DNA of 64,000 nt from an uncultured Pelagibacteraceae bacterium. GTDB taxonomy: Bacteria > Pseudomonadota > Alphaproteobacteria > Pelagibacterales > Pelagibacteraceae. Of this stretch, positions 36,170 to 45,237 are shown one piece after another (the stretch's first letter is position 1; the number at the start of each line of letters is the position of its first letter). Location of the stretch: assembly GCA_902589455.1 (NCBI GenBank), contig CACISX010000002.1:182535-246534 (forward strand), read 5' to 3'. Under the pieces are notes generated by a model. That model saw nothing but the letters and a program-made list of their open reading frames with translations, was not told where the DNA came from and searched no databases. The position numbers were made by a program, and so were the translations under genes.

Positions 36170-36729
36170 AATTTTTTATTCACGGTACTAGAAAATAAAT
36201 CTAATTTTTTATCAATAAGTATTGAAATAGAATCTGTAATGCTATTTGTAATTTTTTCCAATCCAATCATTTCATCCTCATCAAAATTTTGAAGAACAAA
36301 ATCACTTACTTCCATTTTATCTTTTGGTTTACCAATTCCTATTCGAACTCTTGAATAATCTTTACCAATAAATTTATCTATTGATGCAATTCCATTATGT
36401 CCTGCATCAGATCCTCCAAATTTTGCTTTTATCTTTCCAAATTCTACATCTAGATCGTCATGAAAAACGATAACATCCTCAGCATCTATTTTGAAATATT
36501 CAATTAATTCTCTAATACAAATTCCAGAATTATTCATAAAAGTTAAAGGTTTAATAGCGTAAACTTTTTGATCTCCTACATTACCAGTCGTAAGAAGTCC
36601 TTTGAATTTTGGTTTTTGTTTTGAGAGTCCAAATTTTTTATTTATTGCATCTATAATTTTGAAACCAATATTGTGTCTATTGTTTTCACTGTCTGGAGTT
36701 GGATTTCCTAATCCTACAAGTAGAAGCAT
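36166..36729 (-). CDS. pth: Peptidyl-tRNA hydrolase
   Basis: Recycles tRNA from prematurely released peptidyl-tRNA. The 187-residue protein has LVGLGNP at the start, the catalytic His in NRHNIGF (H19), and PLTFMNNSG, FHDDLD and GGSDAGHNGI. These are all standard Pth motifs. It is located between rplY and ychF, the usual arrangement in alphaproteobacteria. The pth-ychF junction is a 4 bp ATGA-type overlap. Confidence 0.96.
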   Translation of the reverse strand: MLLLVGLGNPTPDSENNRHNIGFKIIDAINKKFGLSKQKPKFKGLLTTGNVGDQKVYAIKPLTFMNNSGICIRELIEYFKIDAEDVIVFHDDLDVEFGKIKAKFGGSDAGHNGIASIDKFIGKDYSRVRIGIGKPKDKMEVSDFVLQNFDEDEMIGLEKITNSITDSISILIDKKLDLFSSTVNKKL

Positions 36730-36770
36730 AAAATATTAATAATGGAGAATAAAATTCAATTTTAATTAAC

Positions 36771-37484
36771 TTATTTTTTTTCTTCAGCAGGTTTTTTATC
36801 TTCACCTTCTTTTTTATCACCCTCAGCTGCTGGTTTGTCTCCACCTTCAGCTGCCGCCGCTTCTGCTCCTTCAGCACCCTCTCCCTCAGCTGCCTCAGCT
36901 TCTGCAGGTTTTTCAGGTTCTTTCATAACAGTCGGAGCTGCTAGAGTTGCGATTACGAAATCTCTTCCTTGAATAGTAGGAGTAACGTCATTATCAAGAT
37001 TTATTGAAGAAATTTTAAAACTCTCTCCAATATCAACTCCATCCAGATCTATAACAAGATTTTCAGGAATCTTTTCGCTCGGACACTTTAGTTCAACTTT
37101 TCTTCTTACTATGTTTAAAACTCCACCTCTTTTTAACCCAGGAGATTTTTCATGATTTAAAAATTTCACTGGCACTTCTATTCTGACTTTTATCCCTGCT
37201 ACTATTCTTAAAAAATCTACATGAATTGGTTCGTCTGAAATAATGTCGTATTTTATTTCTCTTGGAAGAGCTTTTTGAGGCTTACCATCAACATTCAAAG
37301 TTATGATACTTGATAAAAAATTTTCTTTTTCAATAAGTGATTTGAGTACTTTTTTAGATATAGAAATCTTTTCATTTTGAGCTTCGCCACCATAAATTAT
37401 CGCAGGGACATTACCGTTATCTCTAAGTGAATTAAGTTCACCTTTAGTTTTTGTATTTCTGATGTTGGCGTTTAATGAATTCAT
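36771..37484 (-). CDS. rplY: 50S ribosomal protein L25/Ctc
   Basis: A 5S rRNA-binding ribosomal protein with a C-terminal TL5-type domain. The 237 residues begin with the L25 pattern NTKTKGELNSLRDNGNVPAIIYGG and include PIHVDFLRI. After the TL5 domain comes a tail of about 50 residues (about 187-237) built almost only from Ala, Glu, Gly, Lys, Pro and Asp. The tail DNA is richer in G+C than the surroundings. The tail is probably disordered and its length is likely variable. Gene order with prs and pth is conserved. Confidence 0.95.
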   Translation of the reverse strand: MNSLNANIRNTKTKGELNSLRDNGNVPAIIYGGEAQNEKISISKKVLKSLIEKENFLSSIITLNVDGKPQKALPREIKYDIISDEPIHVDFLRIVAGIKVRIEVPVKFLNHEKSPGLKRGGVLNIVRRKVELKCPSEKIPENLVIDLDGVDIGESFKISSINLDNDVTPTIQGRDFVIATLAAPTVMKEPEKPAEAEAAEGEGAEGAEAAAAEGGDKPAAEGDKKEGEDKKPAEEKK

Positions 37485-37529
37485 AAAAACAAGGGTTTTT
37501 AGCTTAAGTTACTTAATAACTCAAGGTAT

Positions 37530-38465
37530 TTATTTGAATAAATCTGATACTGAAGTTGAATTAGATATTCTTTTAATCGCTTCACCCATAAGGCTAGAAA
37601 TTGACAGAACCTCAATGTTTTTAGCACCTTTAACTCTATTCATGTTGTCAATTGTATCAGTTATTACCAAATTTTTAATTACGGATTTTTTAATTTTTTT
37701 TACAGCTTCTCCGCTAAGTACACCGTGAGTAATATAGACATAAACTTCTTTAGCACCTCTATCTTTAAGTGCTTTAGCTGCATTTACAATTGTTCCACCT
37801 GAATCAATTATATCATCAACAATAATACAAGTTTTTCCTTTTACATCTCCAACAATATTCATTACTTGTGATTGACCTGGCTTTGGTCTTCTTTTATCTA
37901 CGATAGCTAATCCGACATTTAAAATTTTTCCTAGTGCTCTGGCTCTCTCAGTACCACCTACGTCTGGAGCTACACAAATAAGATTTTTACTTTTTATCTT
38001 TTTTTTTACATGTCTTGCAAATATTGGCGTTGCAAACAAGTTATCCACTGGAATATCAAAAAATCCTTGAATTTGTCCTGCATGCAAATCAACAGTAACA
38101 ACTCTATCTGCTCCTGCTTTAGTAATTAGATTTGAGACAAGTTTTGCTGATATTGATGTTCTTGGTGCAACTTTTCTATCTTGTCTAGCATAACCAAAGT
38201 AAGGGATAACAGCAGTAATATTTTTTGCTGATGATCTCTTAAGTGCATCAATACACAACAAAAGCTCCATTAAATTATCATTTGCAGGCGATGAAATAGA
38301 TTGAATTAAAAAAATACTATTCCCTCTAATATTTTCATTAATTTCTACATAGATTTCCCCATCAGAAAAATTTCTAATGCTAGAATTGACTAATTTAGAT
38401 TTTAAAAATTTAGCAATATTCTTGCTTAATGGTTTATTGCTATTTCCGGATAATAATTTCATCAA
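37530..38465 (-). CDS. prs: Ribose-phosphate pyrophosphokinase
   Basis: Makes PRPP from ribose-5-phosphate and ATP for nucleotides, His and Trp. The 311-residue protein has the [15 protein letters not shown] region, the FGYARQDRK catalytic segment, [19 protein letters not shown], and the PRPP-binding motif [13 protein letters not shown]. Length is exact for class I Prs. It precedes rplY by 45 bp and follows the pgeF-type gene by 6 bp. Confidence 0.98.
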   Translation of the reverse strand: MMKLLSGNSNKPLSKNIAKFLKSKLVNSSIRNFSDGEIYVEINENIRGNSIFLIQSISSPANDNLMELLLCIDALKRSSAKNITAVIPYFGYARQDRKVAPRTSISAKLVSNLITKAGADRVVTVDLHAGQIQGFFDIPVDNLFATPIFARHVKKKIKSKNLICVAPDVGGTERARALGKILNVGLAIVDKRRPKPGQSQVMNIVGDVKGKTCIIVDDIIDSGGTIVNAAKALKDRGAKEVYVYITHGVLSGEAVKKIKKSVIKNLVITDTIDNMNRVKGAKNIEVLSISSLMGEAIKRISNSTSVSDLFK

Positions 38466-38471
38466 AAAAGA

Positions 38472-39230
38472 CTAATTAAGCATAATTATTGAAATATTTC
38501 TACCATAATCATCATGATTTAGTCTTAACGCTCTTCTCGCACTAAAAAAATTATTTTTAACATCAAATGTATCAATATTTATAGACTCAATATTTTTTAT
38601 TTTATTCTTTAAAAGACATGATTTTACATATTTAGGTAAATCAAAATAAAGCTTTTTGTACTTAATTTTAAAAAATTTGTTATTTTTTTTATCCTTTTTA
38701 ATAAATTTTCTTTTAAAATCTTCTTTGACTTCATAATTTTTAGCTGAAATAGCAGGTCCGATAGCTGCAGTAATATTTTTAGGATTAGATCCTTTTTTGA
38801 TCATAAATTGGATTACCTTGCCAATTATATCCTTGTATGCACCCTTCCACCCAGCATGAATTGCTGCCACTAATTTTGTTCTTTCATCAAAGATTAAAAT
38901 CGGCACACAGTCAGCAGTTAATACACCAATTGGTATGTTTTTTTGGTTTGTAATTATTGCGTCTGCTTTTGGTTTTGATTTAAATGTATTTTTTTTATTA
39001 ATATAAACAAACTTATTACTATGTATTTGATGAAGTAAAAAAATTCTGTTAGCAGTGCTTTTTATTTTTTTTTTAACTATTTGTAAATTTTTTTTAACAT
39101 CTGACGGATTATCTTTAGAACCAGCACCACAGTTTAAACTTTTATAAATTTTTTTTGATTTTCCACCAATTTTATTAAAAAAACCATGTTTAATTGTTTT
39201 AATTTTTGAGAGTTTTTTTGATTTTATCAA
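38472..39230 (-). CDS. pgeF: PgeF/YfiH-type purine nucleoside phosphorylase (laccase-domain)
   Basis: A member of the YfiH/DUF152 multi-copper-like family, now linked to purine nucleoside phosphorylase/deaminase activity and cell-wall editing. The 252-residue protein has the family motifs HGFFNKIGGKS, HQIHSN, ADCVPILIFDE with its Cys, VAAIHAGWKGAY with the zinc-binding His, and AAIGPAISAKNYEV. The ATG region overlaps the methyltransferase gene by 4 bp. The biochemical role is inferred from the family. Confidence 0.9.
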   Translation of the reverse strand: MIKSKKLSKIKTIKHGFFNKIGGKSKKIYKSLNCGAGSKDNPSDVKKNLQIVKKKIKSTANRIFLLHQIHSNKFVYINKKNTFKSKPKADAIITNQKNIPIGVLTADCVPILIFDERTKLVAAIHAGWKGAYKDIIGKVIQFMIKKGSNPKNITAAIGPAISAKNYEVKEDFKRKFIKKDKKNNKFFKIKYKKLYFDLPKYVKSCLLKNKIKNIESINIDTFDVKNNFFSARRALRLNHDDYGRNISIIMLN

Positions 39231-40279
39231 TTTTGAAAACCTGTTTTAAAATTATTTTTCTTATTTTTTACAAGCATGACTTTGAACAACTCACCCATTT
39301 GCTTTTCATCTATCAAACGTTTTACCCGATAAAATAAATCTGCTTTTTTAGAAAATGCTATATTTTTGCTGATTATTTCTGCTCTTTGAAGAATACCCAT
39401 ATTTGTTAAAAATTTTTTTTGATTTGTAAAAATTGAATTAATTTCTTTAAACTGATTTACAAATTTCTCAAAAGAATGAAAGTTAATATTGTAAGTAATA
39501 TCAGACTCTCCAATATTATCTAAAATGTTCGAATATTTATGATTATTTACAGCCTGAAGAGTCTCATGCATTTTGCTGTCTGCATAACCATAATCAATAA
39601 TCAACATTCCTCCATCATTTTTTTGTATTAAATCACAAATAGTTCTTAAATATTTAAATGTATCTGGTGAATATTCAATTATGTTTTGATTTTTTGATAT
39701 TTCGTAATTTAATTGTTTTTCAATTTTTTCTATATCAATTTTTTCTTCTTTAAACTCAGCTTTTTTTGGATCATTCAAATTCACGAATCTTTCAAACCAA
39801 CCATCTTTTTTTCTAAAAAATTGTTTGATTGGTATGGCATCAAAGAATTCATTAGCTAAAAAGATTGTAGGGTTTGAATTTATTTTTTCAATGTCTTTTA
39901 ACCATGAAAATTTTTTAGAATTTAAATTCTTTTTTTGCTCTTTAATTAAAAAATTACTTTTCTCATGTATTATAAAATTACATGCATTGTAACATTCAGG
40001 AAAATTCAACAGAGTCTCATCTAATACTTTCATCATTTCACCATTACCAGCTCCCAGTTCTAGCAAATTAAATTTTTTTGGAGAACCTATACTTTTCCAA
40101 AAAGTAATTGTCCAAATTGCAATTATTTCTGAAAATAATCTTGTGATATTAGGAGCAGTAATAAAGTCTCCATCTTCACCAAAAGGATTCTTTTTCATAT
40201 AATAACCTTTATCCTTATCGTAAAGAGCTAAATTTATAAATTGATCTAATGGTAAATTATTTGTCTTAGCGAGCTTCAT
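39227..40279 (-). CDS. MidA/NDUFAF7-family SAM-dependent methyltransferase
   Basis: A 350-residue protein of the DUF185 family. Its mitochondrial homologue NDUFAF7 methylates an arginine of a complex I subunit; bacterial targets are mostly unknown. Visible are the GDFITAPNITRLFSEIIAIW start region, the SAM-binding LLELGAGNGEMM, FLANEFFDAIPIKQF and LIIDYGYAD. These are the family's hallmark segments. It is placed between lgt and pgeF with overlaps of 14 and 4 bp, an arrangement frequent in alphaproteobacteria. Confidence 0.9.
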   Translation of the reverse strand: MKLAKTNNLPLDQFINLALYDKDKGYYMKKNPFGEDGDFITAPNITRLFSEIIAIWTITFWKSIGSPKKFNLLELGAGNGEMMKVLDETLLNFPECYNACNFIIHEKSNFLIKEQKKNLNSKKFSWLKDIEKINSNPTIFLANEFFDAIPIKQFFRKKDGWFERFVNLNDPKKAEFKEEKIDIEKIEKQLNYEISKNQNIIEYSPDTFKYLRTICDLIQKNDGGMLIIDYGYADSKMHETLQAVNNHKYSNILDNIGESDITYNINFHSFEKFVNQFKEINSIFTNQKKFLTNMGILQRAEIISKNIAFSKKADLFYRVKRLIDEKQMGELFKVMLVKNKKNNFKTGFQN

Positions 40280-41036
40280 GTTTAAAATAAAATAAAAGTA
40301 CTCCTGATAATATAAATATTAAACTTATAACTTGCCCCATAGATAAATTTAAAAATATATAACCAAGCTGCTCATCTGGAATTCTGTAAAATTCAACAAA
40401 AAATCTGAAGATTGAATAAAAAATTAAAAATAATCCAGAAATTACTCCAGGTTTGTTTGAAAATTTATTCCTAAAATAAATCAATATTAAAAATAGACAT
40501 ACGCCCTCTAATAGTGCTTCATATAATTGTGAGGGATGCCTAGGAAGATTATCTATCTGAATAAATGTTACTGCCCAGGGTACATTAGTTGTCGTTCCAT
40601 ATAATTCTGAATTTATAAAGTTTGCTATCCGCCCAAAAAATATTCCAATCGGAGCTACTAAAGACACAATATCCAAATAAAGAAATGCGTCCTCATTATT
40701 TCTTTTTGCAAAAATTATACTTGCTAAAATAATTCCAATTAAACCACCATGAAAAGACATGCCACCTTGCCAAATTTTAAATATATCTAATGGATTATTT
40801 ACAAAAAAACTTAAATTATAAATAAAAACATAACCAAGCCTACCTCCTAAAATTATACCTATGATTAAATAAGTTAAATAATCATCAAAATTATTTTTAA
40901 TTTCTATTTTTTGGATAAATAATTTTTTAGCAATAACCCAGCCAGATAAAATACCTACTATATAAGCTAGTGAATACCATCTGATTTCTAAAGAAAATAT
41001 TTCTAAAGCAACTGGGTCAAAATTATTAATGAACAT
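40266..41036 (-). CDS. lgt: Prolipoprotein diacylglyceryl transferase
   Basis: Attaches diacylglycerol to the lipobox cysteine of prolipoproteins in the inner membrane. The 256-residue multi-pass protein contains the IRWYSLAYIVGIL start, the GGRLGYVFIYN segment, GGMSFHGGLIG with the essential His, and GRIANFINSELYG (the Lgt signature), as well as RHPSQLYEALLEG. It overlaps the MidA-type gene by 14 bp, and its start is 32 bp from the divergent ubiK-like start. Confidence 0.97.
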   Translation of the reverse strand: MFINNFDPVALEIFSLEIRWYSLAYIVGILSGWVIAKKLFIQKIEIKNNFDDYLTYLIIGIILGGRLGYVFIYNLSFFVNNPLDIFKIWQGGMSFHGGLIGIILASIIFAKRNNEDAFLYLDIVSLVAPIGIFFGRIANFINSELYGTTTNVPWAVTFIQIDNLPRHPSQLYEALLEGVCLFLILIYFRNKFSNKPGVISGLFLIFYSIFRFFVEFYRIPDEQLGYIFLNLSMGQVISLIFILSGVLLFYFKHEAR

Positions 41037-41068
41037 TTTTAATAATACTTATAATGTATATCTCAAAT

Positions 41069-41314
41069 ATGAAAAATTCTAAATTTATAATTGATAAGTT
41101 TGCTAAATTAATAGAGCAGGGCTTAATTTCATCAAAAGATTTAACTACTGAACTTTTAAATATTTTAAAATCAAAAAGAGATGAGTTTGCTTTCAAAATG
41201 AAACTTACCAGTAAAGATGAATTTGAAATACTTTTAAAGAGAGTTGAAAATTTAGAAAATAAGATTGTAAAATTAAAAAAAAGAAAAAAAATTAGATCGG
41301 TAAAAAAATCTTAA
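41069..41314 (+). CDS. UbiK/YqiC-like small coiled-coil protein
   Basis: An 81-residue protein (from the ATG at 41069; another in-frame ATG is 15 bp upstream). It matches the UbiK/BMFP family in pattern: an N-terminal amphipathic part with DKFAKLIEQG, then a helical heptad-rich half with SKDEFEILLKRVENLENKIVKL. UbiK helps the ubiquinone-biosynthesis complex bind lipids. The basic tail overlaps the end of the histidine kinase gene by 23 bp. Confidence is moderate because the family is short and poorly conserved. Confidence 0.7.
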   Translation: MKNSKFIIDKFAKLIEQGLISSKDLTTELLNILKSKRDEFAFKMKLTSKDEFEILLKRVENLENKIVKLKKRKKIRSVKKS

Positions 41315-42611
41315 CTCTTAAACCATCTAATTTTGATTTTTCTAATACAATATTTCCGCCATGTGATTTAATAATATCTGAGGCAATAGATAATCCGAGT
41401 CCTACACTTGATTTTGAATCTGTTCTACCTTTATCTATTTTATAAAATGGTTTGAATACATTCTCATGTTCTATTTTAGGAATTCCAGGACCATCATCAT
41501 CAATATTTATAAATAAGTTTGTATTTTTTTTATTTAAACTAATTTCAACTTTATTTGCATATTTTAAAGCATTATCAATCAAGTTATTGATACACCTATT
41601 AATTAAGTTCTTTCTGCCATTTAAATATATTCTTGGTACTAAATTTTGTTTAATTTTTTTACTATTATATCTATTAATAATCTCAGCAATTGTCTCAGAT
41701 AAATTAAACATTTCATCTTTTTCAACATAAGATGAGCTTGTAAATTGAAGATATTCATTAAGCATTTTTTCCATTTCATTAATGTCTTCAGTTAATTTAA
41801 TTACTGAATCTTTGTCCTTAATAAAAGCAGTTTGTAGTTTCATTCTAGTTAATGGAGTTCTTAAATCATGGCTAATTCCAGATAACATTTCTGTTCTTTG
41901 TTTGAGATGTCTTTCAATTCTTTTTCTCATTTTATCAAATTCATGCCCTGCTTGTCTTATTTCAAGTGCACCTGAGGGCTTAAATTCTTCTATTTCTTCT
42001 CCTTTGCCAAATCTTTCTGCAGCACGAGCTAAATTAGTAATTGGTCGAGTTTGATTTTTAAGAAATATTAAAGAAATAATAATCATTATTATAGCTGGTA
42101 CAGTAATCCAGAGAGCAAATATTCTAGCAGATGTGCTTGTTACTCTATCTTTAGGTACTAAAAATCTAAAATATCCATCTTCATATTTAATTCTTAAATC
42201 AATTAATTCTTTATAGTTTGTAGTATCGAACCAAAAGTATTCTGTAGAAAATTTTGATTTTAATTCCCTTCTTAAAGTACGATCAATAGGGCTGAACCAT
42301 CTCTCTTTAAACTGATACTTAAATTTTTGATTTTTATTGAGTTCTATATTTAAATCTAAAAATAGAGAAAAAAGATTAGTAATTTCTTCCTTATTATTTT
42401 CTTCACTATCGTAAGCTTCAATAAATGTACTAATTTCGTTTACTAATGTTCTGGTCATTCCTTTATTTGTTTTTATCCAGAGACTGTCAAAAAATACGAT
42501 AGTAATAATTAATTGAAGGGTAATCACAGGTACCGCAACAATTAAAAGAGCTCTGTAGAATAATCTTTTTGGTAGAATTTTTTTTAAATAATTACTCAAT
42601 CCAGAGAACAT
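41292..42611 (-). CDS. EnvZ-type sensor histidine kinase
   Basis: A membrane sensor kinase of 439 residues. It has two transmembrane helices (about 22-42 and 166-185) flanking a small periplasmic domain, a HAMP region (about 185-240), the phospho-acceptor H248 in SGISHDLRTPLTRM, the N-box NLIDNALKYA, and the G-boxes DDGPGIP and SSVGLGLSIA. It overlaps the response regulator gene by 20 bp, so both are made together. The signal is unknown. Kinases of this kind next to petR/petP-like regulators occur in other alphaproteobacteria. Confidence 0.94.
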   Translation of the reverse strand: MFSGLSNYLKKILPKRLFYRALLIVAVPVITLQLIITIVFFDSLWIKTNKGMTRTLVNEISTFIEAYDSEENNKEEITNLFSLFLDLNIELNKNQKFKYQFKERWFSPIDRTLRRELKSKFSTEYFWFDTTNYKELIDLRIKYEDGYFRFLVPKDRVTSTSARIFALWITVPAIIMIIISLIFLKNQTRPITNLARAAERFGKGEEIEEFKPSGALEIRQAGHEFDKMRKRIERHLKQRTEMLSGISHDLRTPLTRMKLQTAFIKDKDSVIKLTEDINEMEKMLNEYLQFTSSSYVEKDEMFNLSETIAEIINRYNSKKIKQNLVPRIYLNGRKNLINRCINNLIDNALKYANKVEISLNKKNTNLFINIDDDGPGIPKIEHENVFKPFYKIDKGRTDSKSSVGLGLSIASDIIKSHGGNIVLEKSKLDGLRVKIFLPI

Positions 42612-43269
42612 ATCCTGTACCTCTTATTGTTTGTAAAAATTTAGGATTTTTTGGATCAATTTCAATTTTTTTTCTTAAACGTGTTACAATTACATCTACA
42701 GATCTTTCTTTATCTAAATTAATCAATTGACCAATATCTTCTCTTGAAAAAGTTTTACCTGGATTATTGATCATTTTTTCTAAAATTACCTTTTCGGTAT
42801 TGTTGATTTTAAATTCTTTACTGTTTTTAAAAATTAATAGTTTATTTAGGTCTATTTTTACTTTCTCAAATTCGATAACTCTTATCTGTTCAGTTTTAAT
42901 AGTTTTATTTAGTATATTTTGAATTCTTAAAATTAGTTCCTTTGGTTCAAATGGTTTGGGAAGATAATCATCAGCCCCAACTTCAAGGCCTTTAATTCTC
43001 TCAGTTGGTTCTCCTTTTGCAGTCAAAAGTATTATTGGTGTTTTTAATTTTTTCTTATTATCTTCAATGAATTCTAGACCACTTTTTCCTGGCATCATTA
43101 TATCCAGGACTATTAAATCAAATTCTATTATTTTAATTTTTTCCGAAGCATTTTCAGCACTGTCAGCTGTTGTGACTAAATATTGGTTTTCATTTAGGTA
43201 TTGTTTAACGAGTGACCTTATTCCTTCGTCATCATCAACAACAAGAATATGAGCTGTAAATTTATCCAT
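42592..43269 (-). CDS. OmpR-family response regulator
   Basis: A DNA-binding response regulator of 225 residues. The receiver domain has D12-D13, the phospho-acceptor D56 in LIVLDIMMPG, Thr and Lys in LLTAKG, and a winged-helix domain ending in VDVIVTRLRKKIE and IRGTGYVLWIE. Arrangement after a MarR gene resembles the petP-petR pair of Rhodobacter capsulatus, which controls bc1 synthesis there; petABC is about 8 kb away here, so a similar link is possible but unproved. Confidence 0.95.
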   Translation of the reverse strand: MDKFTAHILVVDDDEGIRSLVKQYLNENQYLVTTADSAENASEKIKIIEFDLIVLDIMMPGKSGLEFIEDNKKKLKTPIILLTAKGEPTERIKGLEVGADDYLPKPFEPKELILRIQNILNKTIKTEQIRVIEFEKVKIDLNKLLIFKNSKEFKINNTEKVILEKMINNPGKTFSREDIGQLINLDKERSVDVIVTRLRKKIEIDPKNPKFLQTIRGTGYVLWIE

Positions 43270-43699
43270 TTATAATTTTACTAATTACATTATCAAAATT
43301 AATTACTTCCTCAGAACTAGAATTTAAAAGTGCATTATAAATTCTTTTTTTTTGTAAATTGAAGATTTCATTAAAAATTTTTTCCCCCTTATCGTTGAGA
43401 TAAATATGCTTAATCCTTGTGTCCTGATCATCCTTTTTAAAGACGACTATTTCAAGTTTAATTAAATCTTTTAAAACTCGGTTTAAGCTTTGTTTTGTCA
43501 CTTTTAATCTCTTTAGCAGTTCAGAAATTGAAATTCCTTCATACATTGATAGTAAATGGATTACTTTATGATGTGCTAAACCGATTGAATATCTATCCAA
43601 TATTTTTTTTGAGTCAGAAAAGGTTTCTCTATAGCTTACGAATAGTTTTTCAATTAGGTCTTTAAGCTGTTCATCTTTCAAATATAAAAGTTCTTTCAT
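43262..43699 (-). CDS. MarR-family transcriptional regulator (PetP-like)
   Basis: A 145-residue winged-helix regulator. The recognition region is visible as ISISELLKRLKVTKQSLNRVLKDLIKLE followed by the wing with DQDTRIKHIYLNDKGEK (both given in parts). It is the first gene of the marR-ompR-envZ group, overlapping the response regulator by 8 bp. It faces ilvE across a 73 bp spacer that holds a clear promoter and a short direct repeat, a natural place for it to bind. Ligand and targets are unknown. Confidence 0.9.
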   Translation of the reverse strand: MKELLYLKDEQLKDLIEKLFVSYRETFSDSKKILDRYSIGLAHHKVIHLLSMYEGISISELLKRLKVTKQSLNRVLKDLIKLEIVVFKKDDQDTRIKHIYLNDKGEKIFNEIFNLQKKRIYNALLNSSSEEVINFDNVISKIING

Positions 43700-43714
43700 A
43701 ATAGGTAAGTTATA

Positions 43715-43743
43715 TTGACATATTAAAGATACAAAGATATTTT
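43715..43743 (+). promoter_or_regulatory. Predicted ilvE promoter with a direct repeat
   Basis: TTGACA (43715-43720) and TATTTT (43738-43743) with a 17 bp spacer, 29 bp before the ilvE ATG. The spacer contains AAAGATA twice (43725-43731 and 43733-43739), an 8 bp repeat that could be a repressor site. The same spacer must carry the divergent marR promoter. Confidence 0.55.
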
Positions 43744-43772
43744 TCAGTTATAAATTAAAAAAATTTTCAATC

Positions 43773-44654
43773 ATGATACCTTACGACAAGAGATCTGGAA
43801 AAATATGGTACAACAACGAATTAGTTGATTGGGCTGACGTTAAACTTCATGTTTTAAGCCATGGAATGCACTATGCAAGTTGCGTATTTGAGGGAGAAAG
43901 AGTTTATGATGGCTCAATATTTAAATTGGAAGAGCATACTGCTAGATTTTTTTATTCAGCAAGAAGAATGGGTTTTGAAATTCCATATTCTGAAGAGGAA
44001 ATAAATAATGCTTCAAATAAAATTATTGCAACACAAAAAGTAGAAAATGGATATGTAAGACCTGTTGCTTGGAGAGGCAGTGAAATGATGGCTATTTCTG
44101 CTCAACAAACAAAAATTCATGTTGCTATAGCAACCTGGGAGTGGGGATCTTATTTCGATCCAAAACTTAAAGTTGAAGGTATTAGATTAAATATATCAAA
44201 CTGGAGAAGACCTGCGCCCAATACAATACCATGGGATACAAAAGCATCAGGACTTTACATGATTTGTACTCTTTCAAAACACGAAGCAGAAAAACAAGGA
44301 TATACCGATTCTTTAATGCTTGATCATGAAGGCAATATTGCAGAGGCAACTGGAGCAAACATTTTTTTCAAAGATAAAAGCGGTGAAATTCATACACCTA
44401 TACCAGATTCTTTTTTAGATGGTATTACAAGAAGAACTGTAATCGGAATTGCAAAATCAAAAAATATTAAAGTTCATGAAAGAAAAATAAGTCCAACCGA
44501 ACTATCGAATTTTGTTGGATGTTTTCTTACAGGTACTGCAGCAGAAGTTACTCCTGTTTCTTGTATTGCCGAAAATCAATTTAAAGTTTGTGAAACTATA
44601 CTTGATTTAAATGAAAGCTATCAGACATTGGTAAGAAAGAAAAAAGCAGCTTAA
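43773..44654 (+). CDS. ilvE: Branched-chain amino acid aminotransferase
   Basis: The final transamination in valine, leucine and isoleucine synthesis, using PLP. The 293-residue class IV aminotransferase has HGMHYASCVFEGERVY near the start, the KASGLYM segment (catalytic lysine region), EGNIAEATGANIFF and the FLDGITRRTVI motif. Length is typical. It is transcribed from its own promoter, and its 3' end overlaps convergent pgsA by 4 bp. Confidence 0.97.
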   Translation: MIPYDKRSGKIWYNNELVDWADVKLHVLSHGMHYASCVFEGERVYDGSIFKLEEHTARFFYSARRMGFEIPYSEEEINNASNKIIATQKVENGYVRPVAWRGSEMMAISAQQTKIHVAIATWEWGSYFDPKLKVEGIRLNISNWRRPAPNTIPWDTKASGLYMICTLSKHEAEKQGYTDSLMLDHEGNIAEATGANIFFKDKSGEIHTPIPDSFLDGITRRTVIGIAKSKNIKVHERKISPTELSNFVGCFLTGTAAEVTPVSCIAENQFKVCETILDLNESYQTLVRKKKAA

Positions 44655-45235
44655 TCTTTACTATCCTCTGATATTGCATGATCGATACCTTTACGCATAT
44701 AGTCGTAACCAGTAAAAAGAGTTAAAGCAGCAGACAACCACAAAAGAATTATTCCTATTGTCTGAGCATTATAGTCTTGAAAATTAATTATTTTGTTTCC
44801 CGTATCTCCAGATAGTAAGAGTGCAATCGAGAACATTTGTAATACCGTTTTAAGTTTGGCAAGATTTGATACTGGAAGTTTTATTTTTCCCTTTGCTAAA
44901 AATTCTCTTAAACCTGAAATTAAAATTTCTCTAGTAAGTATTATTATTGCTGCAATTACTTCATAATTTCTGATCGTTCCATCCATAACTAGAAGTATTA
45001 ATGCTGTTGCAACAATAATTTTATCCGCTATAGGATCTAACAATTCACCCAGTTTTGACTCTACTCCAAACATTCTAGCCAACATACCATCCAAGAAGTC
45101 TGTAAATGATGCAATAATAAATAATATTAAAGCAGTTAGATCACCATAAAATCCTGGAAGATAAAAAGCTAAAACGAAAAAGGGAACAATTATTATTCGC
45201 CCTATCGTTAATATGTTTGGAATTTTTTTTAGCAT
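44651..45235 (-). CDS. pgsA: CDP-diacylglycerol-glycerol-3-phosphate 3-phosphatidyltransferase
   Basis: Makes phosphatidylglycerol phosphate, precursor of the main anionic membrane lipids. The 194-residue multi-pass protein has the CDP-alcohol phosphotransferase signature in the DFLDGMLARMFGVESKLGELLDPIADK region (the D-G-x2-A-R-x8-G-x3-D-x3-D pattern), and an N-terminal IPNILTIGRIIIVP motif. It lies 2 bp after uvrC, a conserved pairing in many proteobacteria (uvrC-pgsA). Confidence 0.97.
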   Translation of the reverse strand: MLKKIPNILTIGRIIIVPFFVLAFYLPGFYGDLTALILFIIASFTDFLDGMLARMFGVESKLGELLDPIADKIIVATALILLVMDGTIRNYEVIAAIIILTREILISGLREFLAKGKIKLPVSNLAKLKTVLQMFSIALLLSGDTGNKIINFQDYNAQTIGIILLWLSAALTLFTGYDYMRKGIDHAISEDSKD

Positions 45236-45237
45236 AA

